Positions 1-6,239 are shown, numbered from the stretch's first letter. The stretch: DNA of 9,687 bases from an uncultured Selenomonadales bacterium (GCA_937907035.1 CALCTX010000287.1:1-9687), one strand, 5' to 3'. Notes: generated by a model not told the origin, from the letters alone. Numbers and translations: made by a program.

Positions 1-513
1 ATCTAAATTTATATGAAGATAATCTGCAATTGTTACAAGTTTTCTGTTAGGTAAATAAGGCAATATTTTTTTTGAACTTGCTTTTTTTACCTGTTCATAA
101 ACATCTAAAATTTGAGGATAAAAATATTTTGTAAAGTCTAAATTATGATGATTAAATAAACTTACAAGATGCTTCCAGTCAAAATTAGCGTTATATCCAC
201 AGAAAAATAACTTTTCATTTTTATAAAAATTAGTACAATCCTCTAAAAAATCAGTAATTTTTTTTACTATTATTGATGATTTTTCAAAAGATTCTATTTT
301 ATCTTTTGTATAACCATGAATTTTTCCTGATTCTTCATTATATTCAATTCCTGGAATATCAAAAGGATTAAGATAATAAACTTTTTCAGTTTCATCTTTT
401 TTTTGTTTTCCAGTTACTTCCTGAGTTGAAACAAATATAAAACCAATTTCAAACGGAGCAGCATTATAAATTTCTAATCCGGTAGTTTCTGTATCACACC
501 ATAGAAATTTCAT
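1..513 (-). CDS. DnaQ-like 3'-5' exonuclease (DEDDh type), 3' end outside window
   Basis: The frame reads from an ATG at 513-511 to the left edge without a stop, giving 171 residues; the C-terminus lies outside the window. The N-terminus carries the exonuclease I motif, CDTETTGL, with D7 and E9 as metal-binding acids. An IHGYT segment follows at 65-69, then exonuclease II motif NANFD with D112. An ILDVYE segment (D137) and a KLVTIADYL helix come next, as usually seen just before the third motif (H..D), which would fall past the edge. The family removes nucleotides from DNA 3' ends for proofreading, repair or recombination. It is a stand-alone exonuclease, not fused to a polymerase in the visible part. 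A GAGG ribosome site (521-524) lies inside the last codons of the upstream gene, 2 nt away, suggesting translational coupling. Low GC and the recombination-type neighbour suggest phage or plasmid origin (inference). Confidence 0.85.
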   Translation of the reverse strand, partial: MKFLWCDTETTGLEIYNAAPFEIGFIFVSTQEVTGKQKKDETEKVYYLNPFDIPGIEYNEESGKIHGYTKDKIESFEKSSIIVKKITDFLEDCTNFYKNEKLFFCGYNANFDWKHLVSLFNHHNLDFTKYFYPQILDVYEQVKKASSKKILPYLPNRKLVTIADYLHINLD

Positions 514-515
514 TT

Positions 516-839
516 TTAAACCTCACTTATTCTCATAACTTTAGATACACTTTCTTTACAATATTTATCATAAAGACCATCTTTTTTAAGTTCAAAAGAA
601 TTAATTGATTTTCTTACCTGAGAATTATAAGTTAATTTATAATTGCTACCAATTGCTGTTGTTTTTTCGGCTTTATCAAATCCTAAACTTAATTTACTTA
701 AATTAATTAAAATCTCATTTTTAATTCTATCTGATTCATTAGATAAATCTTTTATTTGTGAATCTAATAAAAGTTTTTTCTCTAATAATTTTTCAGTTAC
801 TTCATCAAGTTTAATTTCTTCATCAAGTATAGAAAAAGA
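516..839 (-). pseudogene. C-terminal fragment of a YqaJ-like phage recombination nuclease, 5' part missing
   Basis: This open frame on the minus strand ends with TAA at 518-516. The last roughly 105 codons look like real protein. An acidic/lysine-rich helical stretch (ILDEEIKLDEVTEKLLEKK) leads into a region with TAIGSNYKLTYNSQVRKSI and KDGLYDKYCKES, ending in MRISEV. This resembles the C-terminal tail of YqaJ-family viral recombinases or 'phage-type endonucleases'. I recognise this by pattern only, from a tail that is less conserved than the catalytic core. The catalytic core should lie upstream, but sequence continuity breaks at about 831-840, where the DNA becomes antisense to a sliding-clamp gene. 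The frame is closed by a stop near 900 and has no start codon with a ribosome site. As it stands the gene is a truncated remnant. It is tightly coupled to the exonuclease downstream, as in phage recombination modules. Confidence 0.55.
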
Positions 840-853
840 AAAAAAATATCCTG
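831..853. other. Rearrangement or chimera junction between two truncated genes
   Basis: Recognisable coding sequence of the minus-strand nuclease stops near 830, and that of the plus-strand sliding clamp begins near 850. The A-rich stretch in between belongs clearly to neither. Both genes are cut from their 5' sides at this one point. The exact breakpoint cannot be fixed from the sequence alone. Confidence 0.7.
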
Positions 854-1116
854 TAAAAGTACAAGTTGATATCGGAAAAGTAACAATTTCTTGTACTAAT
901 CAAACTGGAGATGCAAAAGAAGAACTATATGTATCAACAGAAGGAAAGAACTTAGAGGCAGGATTTAATCCAAAATATTTTCTAGATAGTTTAAAAGCAG
1001 TAGATTATGAGGAAGTATTTGTAGAATTTGGAACAAATATTTCACCATGTTTAGTAAAGTCTGTTGAAAACAGTGAGTATGTTTATATGATTTTGCCAAT
1101 AAGATTAAAAGAATAG
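841..1116 (+). pseudogene. dnaN: C-terminal fragment of DNA polymerase III sliding clamp (beta subunit)
   Basis: The last roughly 90 codons match the third domain of bacterial beta clamps. Diagnostic pieces are KVQVDIGKVTISCTNQTGDAKEE, the GFNPKYFLDSLKAV segment, EVFVEFGTNISPCLV and the terminal YMILPIRL. A full clamp has about 365-380 residues in three similar domains; only the third is present here. The frame stays open back to an ATG at 643, but the first about 65 codons from there are the antisense of the neighbouring nuclease gene and do not resemble a clamp, so that start is rejected. No other start with a ribosome site exists, so the fragment is probably not expressed as a working clamp. 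Its AT-rich codon use matches the exonuclease rather than the chromosomal genes to the right, so a phage-encoded clamp seems more likely than the host dnaN (inference). Confidence 0.8.
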
Positions 1117-1124
1117 TTTAAATG

Positions 1125-1158
1125 TTTGGTCAGAGGTAAAACTTCTGACCAAATTTAT
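1125..1158 (+). terminator. Rho-independent terminator after the clamp fragment
   Basis: A perfect 10-bp stem (TTTGGTCAGA at 1125-1134, TCTGACCAAA at 1144-1153) with a 9-nt loop starts 8 nt after the TAG stop. It is followed by a T-rich run, TTTATT. It would end transcription from the left before the aspartokinase promoter. Confidence 0.75.
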
Positions 1159-1253
1159 TAATATGTATTACATAATTTTACAAGAAAAATGAAAATTCTT
1201 ATCATTATCTGACTGTAATTAGAAATGTATACATATTTTTTGTTATGTTTTTA
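1159..1253. other. AT-rich spacer with a 10-bp palindrome
   Basis: No gene is visible. It holds a perfect palindrome ATGTATACAT at 1225-1234, ending 19 nt before the -35 box of the aspartokinase promoter, where an activator or repressor could bind (inference). The change from the AT-rich left region to the chromosomal right region must lie in or near this spacer. Confidence 0.4.
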
Positions 1254-1282
1254 TAGACAAACACGAGAAATGCTTGTATAAT
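1254..1282 (+). promoter_or_regulatory. Sigma-70-type promoter of the aspartokinase operon
   Basis: The -35 box is TAGACA (1254-1259, 5 of 6 consensus), with a 17-nt spacer and a perfect -10 TATAAT (1277-1282). Transcription would start near 1289, giving a leader of about 97 nt before the ATG at 1386. Confidence 0.75.
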
Positions 1283-1288
1283 GATAAA

Positions 1289-1385
1289 CAATTGATTATA
1301 AATCAAACAAATTTGTAACAAATGTCTTTTCAAGACGGAGAAAATCGTTAATAAAAGGGATTTGCATACAAACAGGAGGAAAGTT
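1289..1385 (+). promoter_or_regulatory. 5' leader of aspartokinase mRNA with three small hairpins
   Basis: The leader contains TTGATT/AATCAA (1292-1306), the palindrome ACAAATTTGT (1307-1316) and GTCTT/AAGAC (1324-1336). A strong AGGAGGA ribosome site at 1374-1380 lies 5 nt before the ATG. The leader is too short for a lysine riboswitch aptamer (roughly 170 nt) and lacks a terminator hairpin, so that common mode of lysC control is not apparent here. Confidence 0.4.
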
Positions 1386-2615
1386 ATGGCGCTGATTGTA
1401 AAGAAATTTGGCGGCAGCTCTGTAGGAACTACAGAAAAAATCTTAAATGTCGCAAAAAGAATTCTTGATGAAAAGAAGCCTGACGATCAGATTGTCATGG
1501 TTGTATCGGCAATGGGCGATACTACAGATGACCTTATCGATCTGGCTAAGAAAATTCATCCGACCCCTTATGATTATACCCGGGAAATGGATATGTTGCT
1601 GACTACCGGTGAGCAGGTTTCCATTGCTCTCTTGACAATGGCATTTAAAACCTTAGGGCAGGACGCAATTTCTCTTACCGGTCCGCTGGCCGGCATGAAG
1701 ACTAATTCCGTTCATACCAAAGGAAAGATAACCGATGTTCAGCCGGACCGCGTAAAACAGGAACTGGCAAAAGGCCGGATCGTTGTTGTTGCCGGATTCC
1801 AGGGGGCTGATGAATTTGGCGATCCGGTTACATTGGGACGCGGAGGTTCTGACACCTCAGCTGTTGCTCTTGCCGGAGCTTTGAAGGCTGATGCCTGTGA
1901 AATCTACACTGATGTTGACGGTGTATATTCGGCTGACCCGCGGATAATCCCCGGTGCCCGCAAAATGCAGGAGATAACTTATCCGGAAATGCTCGAAATG
2001 GCACGTCTCGGTGCCGGCGTAATGCAGCCACGTTCCGTAGAAATGGGACAGCATTATAATATTCCGATCCATGTTCGTTCGACATTTACTTCTACACCAG
2101 GAACAATGATTAGGGAGGATTATACAATGATAGAAAAAGATTTTGTTATCAGAGGCGTAGCGCACGATGAAAAGGTTGCAAAAGTTGCCGTTCTCGGCGT
2201 TCCGAACAATCCGGGCGTTGCACACTCGATTTTCTCCAGTTTGGCTGATGAAAACATAGATGTAGATATGATCGTTCAAAGCATCAGAAATACTGAATCC
2301 AACATCACTGATATGGTATTTACGATTGCTATTGATGATGTTCCGCAGGCCAAGAAAATTCTTGATGTGGTTGCAAAGAAGATCAATGCACTTGATGTCA
2401 TTATTGACGAAGATGCAGCTAAACTGTCGATTGTCGGTGCAAGCATGCTCGGCAACCCTGGTATTGCTGCCCGTATGTTTGGTGCACTTTCCAAAGCCAA
2501 TGTAAACATTGATATCATCAGCACTTCTGAGATCAGTATTTCCTGCCTGATCAAAGCTTCCAAACTCAAAGAAGCTGCCAATGCTGTACATGATGAATTT
2601 TTCCCGGATAAATAA
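1386..2615 (+). CDS. lysC: Aspartate kinase, alpha subunit (class II, Bacillus LysC type)
   Basis: The enzyme phosphorylates L-aspartate with ATP to 4-phospho-L-aspartate, the first step to lysine, diaminopimelate, threonine and methionine; it is cytosolic. The 409 residues match the usual about 400-410 for single-function aspartokinases. The kinase domain (about 1-240) shows KFGGSS at 7-12, TTGE at 73-76, GFQG at 137-140, GRGGSDTS at 151-158 and YTDVDGVYSADPR at 174-186. Two ACT domains follow (about 262-409), containing VPNNPGVAHSIFSSLA and GNPGIAARMFGALS; these bind the feedback amino acid. The start at 1386 is chosen over the in-frame ATG at 1362 because AGGAGGA sits 5 nt before it and the protein then begins MALIVKKFGG as in relatives. 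The aminotransferase follows after 28 nt. Which end product inhibits it cannot be told from sequence alone. Confidence 0.96.
   Translation: MALIVKKFGGSSVGTTEKILNVAKRILDEKKPDDQIVMVVSAMGDTTDDLIDLAKKIHPTPYDYTREMDMLLTTGEQVSIALLTMAFKTLGQDAISLTGPLAGMKTNSVHTKGKITDVQPDRVKQELAKGRIVVVAGFQGADEFGDPVTLGRGGSDTSAVALAGALKADACEIYTDVDGVYSADPRIIPGARKMQEITYPEMLEMARLGAGVMQPRSVEMGQHYNIPIHVRSTFTSTPGTMIREDYTMIEKDFVIRGVAHDEKVAKVAVLGVPNNPGVAHSIFSSLADENIDVDMIVQSIRNTESNITDMVFTIAIDDVPQAKKILDVVAKKINALDVIIDEDAAKLSIVGASMLGNPGIAARMFGALSKANVNIDIISTSEISISCLIKASKLKEAANAVHDEFFPDK
2127..2615 (+). CDS. lysC: Aspartate kinase beta subunit from an internal in-frame start
   Basis: Inside the aspartokinase gene, AGGGAGGAT (2112-2120) is a strong ribosome site followed 8 nt after GGAGG by an in-frame ATG at 2127 (residue 248 of the alpha chain). 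Translation from here gives a 162-residue protein consisting of the linker and both ACT domains. This is the arrangement known from Bacillus subtilis aspartokinase II, where a beta subunit of about 163 residues is made from the same gene and the enzyme is alpha2-beta2. The position agrees within a couple of codons. The ribosome site and start are seen; actual translation and assembly are inferred from the family. Confidence 0.65.
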   Translation: MIEKDFVIRGVAHDEKVAKVAVLGVPNNPGVAHSIFSSLADENIDVDMIVQSIRNTESNITDMVFTIAIDDVPQAKKILDVVAKKINALDVIIDEDAAKLSIVGASMLGNPGIAARMFGALSKANVNIDIISTSEISISCLIKASKLKEAANAVHDEFFPDK

Positions 2616-2643
2616 TATATCTTAATTAGGAGGATATAGTTTT

Positions 2644-3888
2644 ATGATTAAAAATATGGCGGCAGTTCACTGCCAAAACAAAGTTTTAAGCGATGCGATA
2701 TTCGGTGCCAGCTCCGCAGCTCAAAAGGCTGCTGCTGAACATGGTGCAGACAAAGTTACCAATGCTACTATTGGCGCTATTATGGACGAAAATGAAAAAC
2801 TGGCTTGCATTCCGACAATGGAAAAGACATTCCGTTCTATGCAGATGAGCGATCTTATCGCTTATGCACCGATTGCCGGTTTGCCTGATTATTTAAAAAC
2901 CGTTATCGATCTGACAGTTGCTGATCAGCGTCCGGATGGCTATTTCTCATCAGTAGCAACTGCCGGTGGTACCGGTGCTATCCATCACGCAATCGCTAAT
3001 TATTCCGAGATTGGCGATCAGGTTTTGACCGCAGACTGGTATTGGGGACCATATGCTGTTATCTGCAAAGAATACGGCCGTTCTTTGGCAAATTACAAGC
3101 TGTTTGATGAACAACAGAATTTCAACATTGCTGATTTTAAGGCAAAAGTTGAGGGATTGCTCGCAAAACAGTCTTCGTTGCTTATCATTATAAATACCCC
3201 GGCTCACAACCCGACAGGTTATTCTCTTTCCGAAGAAGACTGGGCACAAGTGCTTGATATCTGCAAACAGCAGACTGCCAAAGGCGATAAGCGCATCAGC
3301 ATAATGGTTGATATCGCTTATATCGATTACGCCGGTGAAAAGAACGAAACCCGCAAATTCATGAAGCAGTTCAGCAATCTTCCGGAAAATATCTTCATTA
3401 TGTTTGCGTTCAGTATGTCAAAAGGCTACACGATGTATGGTCAGCGTACCGGCGCAATAATCGGTCTTTCTTCCAGCAAAGAGATCATTGACGAATTTAC
3501 GAATGTTGCAAAATACTCCAGCCGTGCAACCTGGTCCAACATCAACCGTGGCGCAATGGCCGTACTGACCAAGATCCAGCAGGATAAAACAATGTTGGCA
3601 CAGTTTGAGGCAGAACGTGACGGCTATTATCAGATGATCAAAAAACGTGCCTCAATTTTCATGGATGAGGCTAAAGCTTGCGGACTCAATGCTCTGCCGT
3701 ACAAAGCCGGATTCTTTATTTCCATTCCGACTGACAAAGCACAGGCAATCTGCGACAAACTCCATGATGATCTCATTTTCCCGGTAGCTCTGAAGCTCGG
3801 TATCCGTATTGCTGTTTGTTCCGTACCGGCAGCAAAGATGACCGGTATGGCTGCCAAGATCAAAAAAGCTATGGATGAAATCGGCTGA
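2644..3888 (+). CDS. PLP-dependent class I/II aminotransferase (aspartate/aromatic type)
   Basis: This is a fold-type I aminotransferase that moves an amino group between an amino acid and a 2-oxo acid through pyridoxal phosphate. The 414 residues are normal for the family. Seen residues include NPTG at 189-192 (N189 contacts PLP O3'), D223 in MVDIAYIDYA (pairs with the pyridine nitrogen) with Y226, and K260 in FSMSKGYTMYGQR (Schiff-base lysine). R268 would contact the PLP phosphate, R388 in KLGIRIAV would bind the substrate alpha-carboxylate, and the aromatic ADWYWGPY at 131-138 would stack on the ring. These assignments follow the AspC family. The start has AGGAGG (2628-2633) 10 nt upstream; an ATG at 2656 is a weaker alternative. 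Co-transcription with aspartokinase suggests it makes or uses aspartate, the kinase substrate, but an aromatic amino-acid role is also possible. Confidence 0.88.
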   Translation: MIKNMAAVHCQNKVLSDAIFGASSAAQKAAAEHGADKVTNATIGAIMDENEKLACIPTMEKTFRSMQMSDLIAYAPIAGLPDYLKTVIDLTVADQRPDGYFSSVATAGGTGAIHHAIANYSEIGDQVLTADWYWGPYAVICKEYGRSLANYKLFDEQQNFNIADFKAKVEGLLAKQSSLLIIINTPAHNPTGYSLSEEDWAQVLDICKQQTAKGDKRISIMVDIAYIDYAGEKNETRKFMKQFSNLPENIFIMFAFSMSKGYTMYGQRTGAIIGLSSSKEIIDEFTNVAKYSSRATWSNINRGAMAVLTKIQQDKTMLAQFEAERDGYYQMIKKRASIFMDEAKACGLNALPYKAGFFISIPTDKAQAICDKLHDDLIFPVALKLGIRIAVCSVPAAKMTGMAAKIKKAMDEIG

Positions 3889-3913
3889 TAAATAATCTGT
3901 ATTCAAATTCTTA

Positions 3914-4042
3914 GGGGCTGTCGTATGTAAAGATTTTAGCCCGTCATGCTGAACTTGATTCAGCATCCCGAAGTACAGCGTTGCACTTGGGGATTCTGGA
4001 TCAAGTCCGGAATGACAGCTATTTATTGACATACGATAGCCC
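3914..4042. repeat. MITE-like palindromic repeat element, about 129 bp
   Basis: The outer arms GGGCTGTCGTATGT (3915-3928) and ACATACGATAGCCC (4029-4042) pair at 13 of 14 positions. Inner arms around 3940-3969 and 3990-4019 also pair over most of their length. Each inner arm is itself a hairpin; the left one is ATGCTGAA/TTCAGCAT (3946-3966, perfect 8 bp). The whole can fold as one long stem or a cloverleaf. Inner sequence of the form GTCATxCxGAACTTGATxCxG is a dispersed bacterial repeat, whose spurious translation gives peptides such as CHSGLDPESP. No transposase and no clear target duplication are seen. Transcribed, the long stem followed by a T-rich run (4044-4055) could also end the aminotransferase transcript. 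Confidence 0.75.
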
Positions 4043-4070
4043 ACTTTTTATTTTTACGGTCGAAAATTCC

Positions 4071-4100
4071 TTGCATTTTTAAGAAATAACGCGTTAAAAT
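4071..4100 (+). promoter_or_regulatory. Probable promoter of the two-gene operon
   Basis: TTGCAT (4071-4076), an 18-nt spacer and TAAAAT (4095-4100) lie about 32 nt before the ATG at 4132. Both boxes deviate from consensus, so this is a reasonable but unproven call. Confidence 0.5.
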
Positions 4101-4131
4101 AAACTGACAAACATATGAGGAGCAATTATCA

Positions 4132-5655
4132 ATGTTTAACGTGTACCAGCAGATCAAGCTTTTTTATGAAAAGCGTCCGTCTGCAAGTTCTGTATATAAA
4201 TTAAACAAAATGGAGCGGTTTTTCCGGGAACGGGCTTGGGCAGGGGAGAGCGACGAATCACAAAAACAATACTGGAACGTTATTTCTCTCTTATTTGACT
4301 ATCTCTGCCGCAAAAGTGCCAGGTCTTTTCTTGACCTCAATTCCTTTGATATTCAAACAGTCTGCTTTGTATACGCTGACAATCATCCCGATTTTAAATT
4401 GACGGAATCGGATATCAATGATTTTCATAACATCTTGGAAGATTTTTCCTATTATTTCGATCAGGATATTATCGATAGTGATATTTCTCTCAATGAGATT
4501 ATTGAAGAATCACGGGAAGGGTATTATGTTAATTCCCAATTTACCGTTCCGGACAGAGAAACAACTGCCACCCAGGCAAACTGTATCAATAAGCTTTGGG
4601 AAATGGAAGACAACGACTTGCTCAACGATCTGTTGAATGTTACTCTGGCGAAAATGGGAGTGTTTTTTCAATCCAATCATTATCGCCGCGATTTGGAAAA
4701 GGCAGTTATTCATTTTGTAGGACCGGCTTTTGAACCGGAGTTTAACGAATCATTTTTTGCAACCTTTTGGGATTATTTCTTCTTTGATTATCATCTGACG
4801 TCAGATGGCCTGACACCGATCAAACATTTTTATAAACTATTTAAATCAAAGCTGACAACTAATGAACATCAGCTGTTTTTGACTATGCAGGATGCAGCAT
4901 TTACCGTTTTTACGATAAAAGGTGTAATGGAAGATACGATTTTTTGTCAAAATCTCCTTACCGATGAAGAATTTGAATTGCCATATCCGGAAACTGATCT
5001 CGGTGATTACAGCAAACTCGTTTTTTACGGTCACATGCAGCTTAATGATGTTCTGCTGCTCAACTATATTACGGCTTCACCGGCCAGTCCTCTTTTATGC
5101 AAACGGATCAGATCCGAGATTTTAAATCTCTACGAACTTTATCGGAAATATCAGGCGCCAAAAGCCACTATAGATGATTTCCTTGCTAAACATGCAGCTG
5201 CAGTACGGCATACTATCTACTTGCTGTCAACTTTTACTAAAGTCAAGCTGCTGAAAGAAAATATCGAATTGCCGCAACCTATAAACTGTCCGGAAAATTT
5301 GATCGCGGAACAGACAATGATCGAGCTTGATTCGGCAGCAGAAAAACTATTTTTCTCTGCTGAGACGTCAAAACTTGCTAAACAAATGGTTAATGACTAT
5401 TTATCAATTGACCGTGACTTTGACCAGAAAAATAATTATCAGCTGTTAGTTGCCGCAAGTCTGTATTTGTTCAGTACTTTGAACCGGATAGAAGATAATA
5501 GAATTTTAGCTGGAATATACCGTCACTTAAAGATGAAAAAAAATGATGCTGTCCAATCAGCATCACAAATGTCGGAAGTATTAAATTGTATAAAATTTGA
5601 TCCTCGGTACTTAACGACTGAAGGCTTTGTAAATTTCTTATTTGATGAAATGTGA
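4132..5655 (+). CDS. Conserved-looking hypothetical protein, 507 residues
   Basis: I do not recognise a defined family. The protein is acidic, mostly helical in appearance and rich in aromatic residues, with no signal peptide or membrane segment, so it is probably cytosolic. The middle part (about residues 190-305: EPEFNESFFATFWDYFFFDY, later FLTMQDAAFTVFTIKG and LLTDEEFEL) resembles a core often found in SEC-C-motif-containing uncharacterised proteins, where a WFxFDY segment precedes a short beta-rich module. The cysteine-rich SEC-C tail itself is absent, so this is only a weak resemblance. The start is supported by GAGGAG (4117-4122) 9 nt upstream. A zinc-ribbon membrane protein follows 15 nt later and probably shares the transcript. 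Codon use is like that of the flanking chromosomal genes. Confidence 0.85.
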   Translation: MFNVYQQIKLFYEKRPSASSVYKLNKMERFFRERAWAGESDESQKQYWNVISLLFDYLCRKSARSFLDLNSFDIQTVCFVYADNHPDFKLTESDINDFHNILEDFSYYFDQDIIDSDISLNEIIEESREGYYVNSQFTVPDRETTATQANCINKLWEMEDNDLLNDLLNVTLAKMGVFFQSNHYRRDLEKAVIHFVGPAFEPEFNESFFATFWDYFFFDYHLTSDGLTPIKHFYKLFKSKLTTNEHQLFLTMQDAAFTVFTIKGVMEDTIFCQNLLTDEEFELPYPETDLGDYSKLVFYGHMQLNDVLLLNYITASPASPLLCKRIRSEILNLYELYRKYQAPKATIDDFLAKHAAAVRHTIYLLSTFTKVKLLKENIELPQPINCPENLIAEQTMIELDSAAEKLFFSAETSKLAKQMVNDYLSIDRDFDQKNNYQLLVAASLYLFSTLNRIEDNRILAGIYRHLKMKKNDAVQSASQMSEVLNCIKFDPRYLTTEGFVNFLFDEM

Positions 5656-5670
5656 TAGGGGTGAAGACCA

Positions 5671-6033
5671 ATGAAATGCGGTATCTGCGGCCGGGAACTT
5701 GATGAAAACGGGCACTGCATTCCCTGTGAAAAAAGGGCCGAAATGAATAATCTCCGGGAAATGACATTGGAAGAACGCCTCAATTATCAGGGAACAACAA
5801 TTGACGCTGACGAAGAAAACTCACAAGATCCGTTTTCTCAGCAAAATCAAAACCGATTCCAATACAAAGTCTATACGACCAATTCTTTGACCGGTAAGCT
5901 GATGATCTATCTGTTGATCATCGCTTTGTTGATGTTTGTCTTTTTCTTTGTCCTGCCGGTAGCTTTTGCCGGCGTGGTAGTTGCCACGATAATCGGTTTT
6001 CTCATCGGTATCTGGCGCTATTTGACAAAATAA
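5671..6033 (+). CDS. Small zinc-ribbon membrane protein, 120 residues, unknown function
   Basis: The N-terminus has two CxxC knuckles (C3/C6 and C16/C19 in MKCGICGREL and GHCIPCEKR), which probably bind one zinc ion. A charged and then Gln/Asn-rich linker (about 20-72) follows. A hydrophobic stretch from about 77 to 117 is long enough for two transmembrane helices, with positively charged residues at the C-terminus (WRYLTK). The layout suggests a cytosolic ribbon tethered to the inner membrane by a hairpin. The start has an AGGGGTGA ribosome site (5657-5664) 6 nt upstream, and the gene begins 15 nt after the 507-residue protein, so the two likely form an operon and may act together. Family and function are not recognised. 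No hairpin terminator follows; the next transcription signal is the toxin promoter. Confidence 0.85.
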   Translation: MKCGICGRELDENGHCIPCEKRAEMNNLREMTLEERLNYQGTTIDADEENSQDPFSQQNQNRFQYKVYTTNSLTGKLMIYLLIIALLMFVFFFVLPVAFAGVVVATIIGFLIGIWRYLTK

Positions 6034-6063
6034 AACTTATGTATTTATTTTGTCGATCGTTTG

Positions 6064-6072
6064 TGCTATAAT
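6064..6072 (+). promoter_or_regulatory. Extended -10 promoter of the type I toxin
   Basis: TGCTATAAT at 6064-6072 is a TGn-extended perfect -10 box. No good -35 lies at the right distance (TTTATT at 6044-6049 is the best), as expected for extended -10 promoters. Transcription would start near 6079, giving a leader of about 45 nt. Confidence 0.65.
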
Positions 6073-6100
6073 TACGTAGTAGACAGTTGATGTGTCGGTT

Positions 6101-6114
6101 CCTCCGCCAGGAGG
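6101..6114 (+). promoter_or_regulatory. Hairpin that cages the toxin Shine-Dalgarno
   Basis: CCTCC (6101-6105) pairs perfectly with GGAGG (6110-6114) across a 4-nt loop GCCA. GGAGG is the core of the toxin's ribosome site AGGAGGTG (6109-6116). In the mRNA this would hide the ribosome site and keep toxin translation low, as known for several type I toxins. Confidence 0.65.
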
Positions 6115-6122
6115 TGTTGCTT

Positions 6123-6206
6123 ATGAGTCTTTATGAGATGTTATCTTTGATAATATCTTTACTGATGCTTATAGCAACTATTTTTTCGATCATGAACAAT
6201 AGTTGA
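6123..6206 (+). CDS. Holin-like type I toxin peptide, 27 residues
   Basis: The peptide starts MSLYEMLSLIISLLM and ends IFSIMNNS. It has a short polar start and then one hydrophobic helix of about 18 residues. The MSxYExL start followed by a single hydrophobic helix is the hallmark of the 'putative holin-like toxin' family of Firmicutes, whose members insert in the inner membrane when over-produced. Family members are usually slightly longer with a lysine-rich tail, which is missing here. Support for it being a gene comes from its own extended -10 promoter, a near-ideal AGGAGGTG 6 nt before the ATG, the caged ribosome site, and a perfect-consensus promoter firing antisense towards it. It lies between two convergent genes, a common site for such cassettes. 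Confidence 0.75.
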   Translation: MSLYEMLSLIISLLMLIATIFSIMNNS

Positions 6207-6239
6207 TTTTGTATAACTCATACATTACTACTATAACAG

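Noticed and set aside
643..840. N-terminal part of the open frame that runs into the sliding-clamp fragment
   Set aside because: It is antisense to the nuclease-like C-terminus, has no ribosome site at 643 and does not resemble a clamp, so only the part from about 841 is treated as clamp sequence.
1289..1385. Lysine riboswitch or T-box in the lysC leader
   Set aside because: The leader is too short, has only small unrelated hairpins and no terminator or T-box sequence.
1362..1385. Upstream in-frame ATG of aspartokinase
   Set aside because: The AGGAGGA ribosome site lies between this ATG and the one at 1386, and the extra eight residues are not family-like.
1857..2591. Long minus-strand open frame of 244 codons antisense to lysC
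   Set aside because: It is a shadow of strongly conserved aspartokinase codons; the product (rich in Cys, His, Asn) looks like no family and no ribosome site was noted.
3652..4044. Minus-strand frame giving a peptide with CHSGLDPESP
   Set aside because: This is the well-known spurious translation of the dispersed palindromic repeat plus antisense aminotransferase sequence.
6022..6027. TTGACA as a -35 for the toxin
   Set aside because: It lies 39 nt before TATAAT at 6067, far too distant, and no good -10 lies 16-18 nt after it; it is part of the zinc-ribbon protein's last codons.
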